A stretch of DNA of 64,000 nucleotides from positions 50,247 to 114,246 of the forward strand of contig NZ_BMZI01000002.1 in assembly GCF_014652715.1 (NCBI RefSeq), given 5' to 3'. Made by a program: the position numbers and the translations under genes. Under the pieces are notes generated by a model. That model was not told the origin of the DNA. It worked only from the letters and a program-made list of their open reading frames with translations, and ran no database searches. Every line of letters starts with the position of its first letter. Position 1 is the stretch's first letter. The stretch comes from Salinicola rhizosphaerae. Its GTDB lineage: Bacteria; Pseudomonadota; Gammaproteobacteria; Pseudomonadales; Halomonadaceae. Below, piece after piece: positions 58,199 to 64,000 of the stretch.

Positions 58199-58837
58199 AT
58201 GATCAAGTCGTTAGTGGCGCTATTGGCCGGCATCACCTTTTCCGGCGCCGTCATGGCCGCAGATATCGTCGAGGGGCAGGATTATCAGGTCATCGACAAC
58301 CCGATGAAATCCGAAGTTCCCGCCGACCAGATCGAGGTCACCGAAGTTTTCTGGTACGGCTGCCCGCACTGCTACGCACTGGAGAAACCGCTCAACGAAT
58401 GGGTCGATCAGTTGCCGGACGACGTGACGTTCGACCGCATGGCGGCGCCGCTGGGCCAGGTCTGGGAACAGCACGCCAAGGCGTTTTACGCCGCGCGTGA
58501 GCTGGGCATCGAACACGACATGCGCCAGGACTTCATGGACGCCATCCACAAGCAAGGCAAACGTCTGACCGACGAGGACGAGATCGCCGAATTCTTCACC
58601 CATTACGGTGTGAGCGAAGACGATGCCAAGAAGGCGCTCAACTCCTTCGGCGTCCAGAGCGAGCTGCAGCAGGCCAGCGCCAAGATGCGCGCCTACCAGC
58701 TGATGGGTGTGCCGGATCTGATCGTCGATAACCACTACGTGGTGACGCCGAACACTGCCGGTTCGCTGGAGAACATGCCCAAGATCGCCAGTGCCCTGAT
58801 CGAGAAGGTCCGTCAAGAGCGCGCCGACGCGGAGTAA
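58199..58837 (+). CDS. dsbA: periplasmic thiol:disulfide oxidoreductase DsbA
   Basis: Introduces disulfides into exported proteins; reoxidised by DsbB. The 212-residue precursor has a signal peptide (1-20, cut after VMA), the active site C-P-H-C (55-58) in FWYGCPHCYALE and the cis-proline loop GVPDLIVDN. E. coli DsbA is 208. The mature protein is strongly acidic, as expected in a halophile periplasm. In Pseudomonas a cytochrome c4 gene usually lies between engB and dsbA; it is absent here. Confidence 0.96.
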   Translation: MIKSLVALLAGITFSGAVMAADIVEGQDYQVIDNPMKSEVPADQIEVTEVFWYGCPHCYALEKPLNEWVDQLPDDVTFDRMAAPLGQVWEQHAKAFYAARELGIEHDMRQDFMDAIHKQGKRLTDEDEIAEFFTHYGVSEDDAKKALNSFGVQSELQQASAKMRAYQLMGVPDLIVDNHYVVTPNTAGSLENMPKIASALIEKVRQERADAE

Positions 58838-58842
58838 CCCCC

Positions 58843-59658
58843 ATGGCTCGCGCCGCCTCGACGCCCGCCAGCGAGATATCGCCGACGCTTCGTCTGCTGA
58901 CCTGCAACCTGCAGGTCGGCATTCATACGTCGGCCTACCATCACTACGTGACGCGAAGCTGGCAGCACCTGCTGCCGCACCCCAAACGCAGCTCTCGTCT
59001 CGATGCCGTCGCCAGCACGCTGGCGGGCTTCGACATCGTCGGCCTGCAGGAGGTGGACGGCGGCAGCTTTCGCTCCAACCACGTCAATCAGGTCGAATAC
59101 CTGGCCAGGCGCTCCGCCTTCGGCTTCCACTTCCAGCAGCTCAACCGTGACATGGGCAAGATGGCGCAGCACAGCAACGGCCTGCTGTCGCGCCTGACGC
59201 CCAGCCAGATCGACGAGCATCGTCTGCCGGGCATGCGTGGGCGCGGTGCGATTCACGCACGCTATGGCGAGGGTCCGGATGCGCTGCACGTTTTTGTCGC
59301 GCATCTGGCACTGAGTCAGCGCGGCCGCGCCCGCCAGCTCGACTACCTGAGCGAGATCATCGCACCGCTCAATCATGTGGTGGTCATGGGCGATCTCAAC
59401 GCCACGCCAGAACAGCTCCTGAGCCACCCGCACTTCTTCAAGGCGCTCGACTTCAATCCTCTCAAGCCGCTACTCAGCTACCCCGCCTGGCAGCCCCGAC
59501 GCGCGCTGGATCACATTCTGCTCTCCTCCACGCTCGAGGCGGGCGAGCCGCGCGTGCTCGACGCGATGTTCTCCGATCATCTGCCGGTGGCGGTCAACAT
59601 CCACCTCCCCGCTGCCTGCCGTCTCAGCCTCGGCCTGACCGGCGCCCGCACTGACTAA
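58843..59658 (+). CDS. endonuclease/exonuclease/phosphatase family protein
   Basis: A 271-residue member of the DNase I-like metallohydrolase fold: LLTCNLQVG, IVGLQEVDGG (catalytic Glu), FVAHLALSQRGR, VVMGDLNATP (Asp-x-Asn) and FSDHLPVAVNIHL (Asp-His). It begins five bases after the dsbA stop and is likely cotranscribed; the dsbA-EEP pairing recurs in Pseudomonas-type genomes. No signal peptide. Substrate (nucleic acid, phosphoinositide or other phosphodiester) is unknown. Confidence 0.88.
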   Translation: MARAASTPASEISPTLRLLTCNLQVGIHTSAYHHYVTRSWQHLLPHPKRSSRLDAVASTLAGFDIVGLQEVDGGSFRSNHVNQVEYLARRSAFGFHFQQLNRDMGKMAQHSNGLLSRLTPSQIDEHRLPGMRGRGAIHARYGEGPDALHVFVAHLALSQRGRARQLDYLSEIIAPLNHVVVMGDLNATPEQLLSHPHFFKALDFNPLKPLLSYPAWQPRRALDHILLSSTLEAGEPRVLDAMFSDHLPVAVNIHLPAACRLSLGLTGARTD

Positions 59659-59683
59659 ACACTGCCTGCTGACAGCCCCCGAC

Positions 59684-59701
59684 GCACGCTGGCCAGCGTG
59701 C
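59684..59701. other. 18-bp palindrome between convergent EEP and nuoN genes
   Basis: GCACGCTGGCCAGCGTGC is a perfect palindrome in the 96-bp convergent gap. It lacks a T-run; a role as terminator or binding site is possible but unproven. Confidence 0.4.
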
Positions 59702-59754
59702 CGTATGGCGTACCTGATTGCCGGCCAGCATGGGGGCCTCAGGCTCGTCGGCAC

Positions 59755-61200
59755 TCAAGACGCCACCCAGTGCATCCAGTTGATCATCGGCGTCGGATAA
59801 AGCCCCAGCACGATGATCAGCGTCGCCACGCCTAGTACGACCATGCCCCCGGCGCGCTCCGCCCAGTCGTGGGTGGCATCACGGCGCTGCATGCCGGGCT
59901 CGTGGAGAAACAGCGTGACCATCACGCGCAGGTAGTAGTAGAGGCCGATGGCGCTGCCGAGAACGACGCTGCCGACCAGCCACCAGCGGTGTGCCTCGAC
60001 GCCCACGGCAATGATGTAGAACTTGCCGATGAAGCCCGCAGTGAAAGGAATTCCCGCCAATGACAGCATCGAGACCGTCATCACTGCGGTCAGATAGGGC
60101 CGGCGCCAGAACAGGCCACGATAGTGGTGCAAGGGGCTCGCGTCCGCGGTGCCGCCGGTGGCGACGTAAGGACTCGAGACCAGCGTGACCACGCCGAAGG
60201 CGCCGAGTGTCGTCAGCACGTAGGTGATCAGGTAGATACCCACCGTCTCGACCGCCAGCCCCTGGTTGACCACGAGCGCCACCAGCAGATAGCCAAAATG
60301 GGCGATCGATGAGTACCCGAGCAGCCGCTTGAGATCGTTCTGCGTCAGCGCCAGGAGATTCCCCACGAGCATCGTGATGACGGCGATGAATCCGAGCAGG
60401 TCGTGCCACCAGTTCTGGTGCAGCGCCAGGGTCGACTGAAAGAGACGTAGCAGCACGATGAACACGGCGACCTTGCTGGCCGTGGCGAGAAAGGTCGTCG
60501 CCGGCCCGGGCCCGCCCTGGTAGACGTCCGGCGTCCACAGATGGAACGGCACGATGGAGAGCTTGAACGCGAGCCCGACCAATAGCAGGCCCGCGCCGGC
60601 GAGCAGCCAGGGGTCGCTGCCGTAGTCCGCCAGCTTGGAGCCCAGCTCGGCGAAATCCAGCGTGCCGGTCACCGCATAGAGCAACGCCATGCCGAACAGC
60701 AGAAACGCGGTCGCGGCCGCCGACAGCACCATGTACTTGATGCCGCTCTCCAGCGCCCCACGGTCACGGAAGGTATAGGCCAACATTCCGAACAGCGGCA
60801 TCGACAGCAGCTCGATGCCAAAGAACAGCGTTGCCATGTTGCGCGCCGAGACCAGCACCAGCCCACCGGCGCAGGCGCTCAACAGCAGCAGATAGAACTC
60901 GTCCCGCGGCCCGTCGTAACCTTCGAGATAGTGATGGGCAAGCGTCACGCAGGCGAGAGTCGATATCAGCACCAGCACAGCGCCGAAGCGCGACAGATCG
61001 TCGACGACCAGCAGCGAAGTGACGCCGACGTCACCATCGATCCAGCCAAAGAGCAGCGCCAGTAGCGCAAGATTGAGCCCGATCGCGGAGAGAATGGCGC
61101 TCATGGCATGATCGCGCTGCCACGCGACCGCCAGCATCACCACGATGACGGTGAGACAGACAATGATCAGCGGGCCGATGGCCACGAATGCCGGCATCAT
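59755..61200 (-). CDS. nuoN: NADH-quinone oxidoreductase subunit N
   Basis: Antiporter-like membrane subunit of respiratory complex I, about 14 helices. The 481 residues (E. coli 485) contain SGIKYMVLSAAATAFLLFG, VGLAFKLSIVPFHLWTPDVYQG, the LALTQNDLKRLLGYSSIAHFGY segment with conserved lysines, and LAGIPFTAGFIGKFYI. GGGAGG precedes the ATG at 61200, which overlaps the nuoM stop by four bases. It is the last gene of the nuo operon. Confidence 0.98.
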   Translation of the reverse strand: MMPAFVAIGPLIIVCLTVIVVMLAVAWQRDHAMSAILSAIGLNLALLALLFGWIDGDVGVTSLLVVDDLSRFGAVLVLISTLACVTLAHHYLEGYDGPRDEFYLLLLSACAGGLVLVSARNMATLFFGIELLSMPLFGMLAYTFRDRGALESGIKYMVLSAAATAFLLFGMALLYAVTGTLDFAELGSKLADYGSDPWLLAGAGLLLVGLAFKLSIVPFHLWTPDVYQGGPGPATTFLATASKVAVFIVLLRLFQSTLALHQNWWHDLLGFIAVITMLVGNLLALTQNDLKRLLGYSSIAHFGYLLVALVVNQGLAVETVGIYLITYVLTTLGAFGVVTLVSSPYVATGGTADASPLHHYRGLFWRRPYLTAVMTVSMLSLAGIPFTAGFIGKFYIIAVGVEAHRWWLVGSVVLGSAIGLYYYLRVMVTLFLHEPGMQRRDATHDWAERAGGMVVLGVATLIIVLGLYPTPMINWMHWVAS

Positions 61201-62720
61201 TGTGCACCTCCCGCGGTCGCACCAGCTGCGAAGGCATGCTGCACCACCTGCATGGCGCCGGCAGAAGTCTCCAGCAGCGGCTGGGGATAGACGCCGAAGA
61301 AGATCACCAGCGCCACGATACCGAACAGCAGCAGCGTTTCACGTCGATCCAATCCCCCCAACGAACTCTCCTCCTTCGGCGGGCCGTAATAGACCCGCTG
61401 CATGATGAACAGCGAATAGATCGCGGCCAGAATCAGGCCGATACTGGCGATGGATACCGTCCATGGCGCGACGCCGAAACTACCGAACATCACCATGAAT
61501 TCGCCGACGAAGTTCGCGGTACCGGGCAAGCCCAGCGAGGCGGCAACGAAGACCAGCGCGAAGCCTGGCAACCCGCGAATCCGCCCCCAGAGACCGCCCA
61601 TCTCGCGCATGTCGCGCGTCTTCAGACGCTCATAGAGCTGACCGGAGAGAATGAACAGACCCGCGGCGGAGAAAGCGTGGGCCACCATCAGCGCCACCAC
61701 GCCCTGCAGCGCCAGCTCCGTGCCGGCGTAGATGCCGATCAACACGAAGCCCATGTGCGAGATACTGGTGTAGGCGATCAGTCGTTTCAGATCCTGCTGG
61801 CCGCAGGCGAGGATCGCCCCATAGAAGATGCCGATCAGACCGAGGATCATCGCGACCGGCGCGAAGGCATGAGAGGCCTCCGGAAACAGCGGCAGGGCAA
61901 AGCGCAGCATACCGTAGGCCGCCGTCTTGAGCAGGATACCGGCGAGGTCGACGCTGCCCGCTGTGGGCGCCTGAGCGTGGGCATCCGGCAGCCACCCGTG
62001 CAGCGGCACGACCGGTAGCTTGACCGCGAAGGCCACGAAGAAGCCGAGCATCAGCCACCAGGCGACGTTTTCCGGCAGCGGCGTATCGAGCAGGTCGGCG
62101 TAGGCGAAGGTGTAGGTGCCGGTCGCCGCGTGGTGGGCGAAGACCAGTCCCAGAATCGCGATCAGCATCAGCAGCCCGCTGGCCTGGGTATAGATGAAGA
62201 ACTTGGTCGCCGCGCCGATCCGGGAACTGCCCTTGGAGCCGCTGTGACCCCAGAGCGCGATGAGAAAATACATCGGCACCAGCATCATTTCCCAGAACAG
62301 GAAGAACAGGAACAGATCGATGGCGAGGAAGACGCCGACCACGCCGCCCAGAATCCACAGCAGGTTGAGATGGAAGAAACCGACCCGACGCACGATCTCG
62401 TGCCAGGAGCAGACCACGGCCATCGCGCCGAGCAGACCGGTCAGCGCGATCATCAGCAGCGACAGACCGTCGAGCGCGAGATGCAGCTGAATGCCAAAGC
62501 GCGGAATCCAGCTCATCTGCCATTCGAGCGTCCAGGCCTCGCGGGCGCCTTCTGCCGGCAGCGAGAAGTCACTGCCCGCCCACACGCCGAGCACCATGAC
62601 CAGCTCCAGCAGCATCGTGCCCAGTGCGATCCAGCGCGGCGCCTGATCATTGAAGCGTTCGGCCTGCCAGCACAGCAATCCGCCGATGAAAGGAATCAGA
62701 ATCAGCCAGACCAGAATCAT
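61197..62720 (-). CDS. nuoM: NADH-quinone oxidoreductase subunit M
   Basis: Antiporter-like, proton-pumping membrane subunit of complex I. The 507 residues (E. coli 509) contain LALDGLSLLMIALTGLLG, FFLFWEMMLVPMYFLIALWG with the essential Glu, FAVKLPVVPLHGWLPDAHAQAPTAGSV and QQDLKRLIAYTSISHMGFV. The ribosome site is weak. Unusually, 115 bp separate it from the nuoL stop. Confidence 0.98.
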   Translation of the reverse strand: MILVWLILIPFIGGLLCWQAERFNDQAPRWIALGTMLLELVMVLGVWAGSDFSLPAEGAREAWTLEWQMSWIPRFGIQLHLALDGLSLLMIALTGLLGAMAVVCSWHEIVRRVGFFHLNLLWILGGVVGVFLAIDLFLFFLFWEMMLVPMYFLIALWGHSGSKGSSRIGAATKFFIYTQASGLLMLIAILGLVFAHHAATGTYTFAYADLLDTPLPENVAWWLMLGFFVAFAVKLPVVPLHGWLPDAHAQAPTAGSVDLAGILLKTAAYGMLRFALPLFPEASHAFAPVAMILGLIGIFYGAILACGQQDLKRLIAYTSISHMGFVLIGIYAGTELALQGVVALMVAHAFSAAGLFILSGQLYERLKTRDMREMGGLWGRIRGLPGFALVFVAASLGLPGTANFVGEFMVMFGSFGVAPWTVSIASIGLILAAIYSLFIMQRVYYGPPKEESSLGGLDRRETLLLFGIVALVIFFGVYPQPLLETSAGAMQVVQHAFAAGATAGGAQ

Positions 62721-62835
62721 GAATCAGCCATCCGCGGTTGTGTGAAATCCGAGAGCGTGCGACCTGCCCTCCACGGCCGAAGCCCGACGGGAGATCTCGC
62801 TGAATGTATCGCGCGTCGTATCATCCCTGTCCGCC

Positions 62836-64000
62836 TCAACCGACCAGAAGAAAGAGCAGCAGCAGCGTCGAGCCAAGCACCATCGAGAACGCGTAGTGTC
62901 TCAATCGGCCCGTCTGCGTGCGCCGCAGCCCATCGTGCGAGAGCCTGGCGAGCCAAGGCGCCACGTTGCAGATCGTGTTGATCCAGTCGCCACGATTGAC
63001 GCGCACCAGCTCGCGGTAAGGTCGCACGAAGAGCCAGTCGTAGAGCGCATCGAAGCCCCAGGCGTTGTGCCAGAACTGCCACAGCCTGGCGCCGCGCGGG
63101 TCGGCAACCGCACGTCGCACCAGCCCGCGCTGGCGAGTGAACAGCCACAGTGCGAAGAGCACACCGCCCACGGCAACGATCATCGCCACGCCCTCGACCA
63201 GGTCGACGCCGAATCCTTCCCCGTGCACGCTCGGCGGCAACACTTCGTCGAGCGGTGGGTGAATCTGCGCGCCGATGGCCGTCGACATCACGATCAGCAC
63301 GATCAGCGGCAGGCCGTGAACCAGCCCCTTCCCGGCCTCTGCCTCACGGGCGTGATCGCTCTTGGGCGCGCCGTGGAAGGTGCCGAGAATCAGGCGCATG
63401 GTGTAGACCGACGTCAGCAGCGCCCCGAGCAGCCCCGCAAGCATCAGCACATCGTGACCGGACACCAGCGCCGAGACGAGAATCGCATCCTTGCTGTAGA
63501 AACCCGCCGTCACCAGCGGCAGCGCCGCCAGCGCCGCCCCGCCGACGACAAAGCCGGCGTAAGTGAGCGGCAGCTTCTTCCACAGACCACCCAGCTTGCG
63601 CATGTCCTGTTCGTGGTGCGTGCAGACGATGACCGAGCCGGCGGAGAGGAACAGCAGCGCCTTGAAGAAGGCATGAATCATCAGGTGAAAGATCGCAGCG
63701 TCAAAGGCACCGATGCCGAGTGCCAAGAACATGTAGCCGATCTGGCTCATGGTCGAATAAGCCAGCACGCGTTTGATGTCGGTCTGCGCCAGCGCCGCGA
63801 AACCGGCGATGACGAGCGTGACCGCGCCGACGATACCGACCAGCAGCAGCACGTCCGGCGCCATCAGGAAGATGCCATTCATGCGTGCAATCAAATAGAC
63901 GCCGGCGGTCACCATGGTTGCGGCATGAATCAGCGCCGATACCGGCGTGGGACCTGCCATCGCGTCGGCGAGCCAGGTCTGCAGCGGCAGCTGGGCCGAT
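62836..64000 (-). CDS. nuoL: NADH-quinone oxidoreductase subunit L (5' end outside window)
   Basis: Largest antiporter-like subunit of complex I, whose long C-terminal lateral helix clamps NuoM and NuoN. The visible 388 residues begin in AQLPLQTWLADAMAGPTPVSALIHAATMVTAGVYLIARM. They continue through LAQTDIKRVLAYSTMSQIGYMFLALG and FFKALLFLSAGSVI, and end in the amphipathic and terminal helices (LFVRPYRELVRVNRGDWI; FSMVLGSTLLLLFLLVG). About 225 N-terminal residues lie beyond position 64000. Confidence 0.97.
   Translation of the reverse strand, partial: SAQLPLQTWLADAMAGPTPVSALIHAATMVTAGVYLIARMNGIFLMAPDVLLLVGIVGAVTLVIAGFAALAQTDIKRVLAYSTMSQIGYMFLALGIGAFDAAIFHLMIHAFFKALLFLSAGSVIVCTHHEQDMRKLGGLWKKLPLTYAGFVVGGAALAALPLVTAGFYSKDAILVSALVSGHDVLMLAGLLGALLTSVYTMRLILGTFHGAPKSDHAREAEAGKGLVHGLPLIVLIVMSTAIGAQIHPPLDEVLPPSVHGEGFGVDLVEGVAMIVAVGGVLFALWLFTRQRGLVRRAVADPRGARLWQFWHNAWGFDALYDWLFVRPYRELVRVNRGDWINTICNVAPWLARLSHDGLRRTQTGRLRHYAFSMVLGSTLLLLFLLVG

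Overview
The window is chromosomal DNA of a GC-rich gammaproteobacterium. The gene order (folP-glmM-tpiA-secG-tRNA-Leu-tRNA-fMet-rimP-nusA-infB-rbfA-truB-rpsO; carAB-greA; dapB; dnaJ-dnaK-grpE; recN; fur-bamE; ratA-smpB-ssrA; hemCDXY; argH-lptM-lysA-dapF-DUF484-xerC-yigB; engB; dsbA; nuoLMN) is the Pseudomonas/Oceanospirillales type. The acidic proteins, the choline-sulfatase and the tmRNA tag AANDENYAQGALAA fit a halophile such as Halomonas, Salinicola or Kushneria. The family is inferred from layout and protein feel, not from a database match. No rRNA operon, CRISPR array, prophage or intact insertion sequence is visible.

Region by region. 1-7.8 kb is an accessory catabolic stretch: choline-sulfatase (cut by the window edge), ethanolamine ammonia-lyase eutBC, a GhrB-like 2-hydroxyacid reductase and two MFS carriers. 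8.1-20.8 kb is the minus-strand translation and cell-wall block from ftsH through rpsO; the usual rpsO partner pnp is absent, so the accessory stretch sits at a synteny breakpoint. 20.8-28.5 kb holds rlmE, yhbY, greA, carB, carA and dapB. Upstream of carA lies a likely transcription attenuator with a short arginine-rich leader peptide. 28.6-38.6 kb holds a phytase-like lipoprotein, the dnaJ/dnaK/grpE heat-shock genes with two near-consensus sigma-32 promoters, recN behind a LexA box, fur, bamE, rnfH-ratA, smpB and ssrA.

38.6-44.9 kb is less standard: two small zinc-ribbon proteins, an unusual cytoplasmic TPR + AlgX/AlgJ-type SGNH protein, a large MscS-type channel and a ROK sugar kinase. 45-49.5 kb is hemCDXY (tetrapyrrole synthesis). 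49.8-56.3 kb is a tightly overlapping operon for arginine, lysine/diaminopimelate and XerC, interrupted between dapF and the DUF484 gene by a 173-bp MITE-like element with target duplication. 56.3-57.2 kb is a PrlF-YhaV toxin-antitoxin pair behind a perfect 20-bp palindrome. The window closes with engB, dsbA, an endonuclease/exonuclease/phosphatase-family protein, and nuoN-nuoM-nuoL (nuoL cut by the edge).

The window is mostly conserved core genome. The items most worth follow-up are the carAB leader attenuator, the TPR-SGNH protein, the MITE, the motif shared by the ghrB and MFS promoters, and the paired zinc ribbons. I found no convincing large undescribed defence or biosynthetic system.
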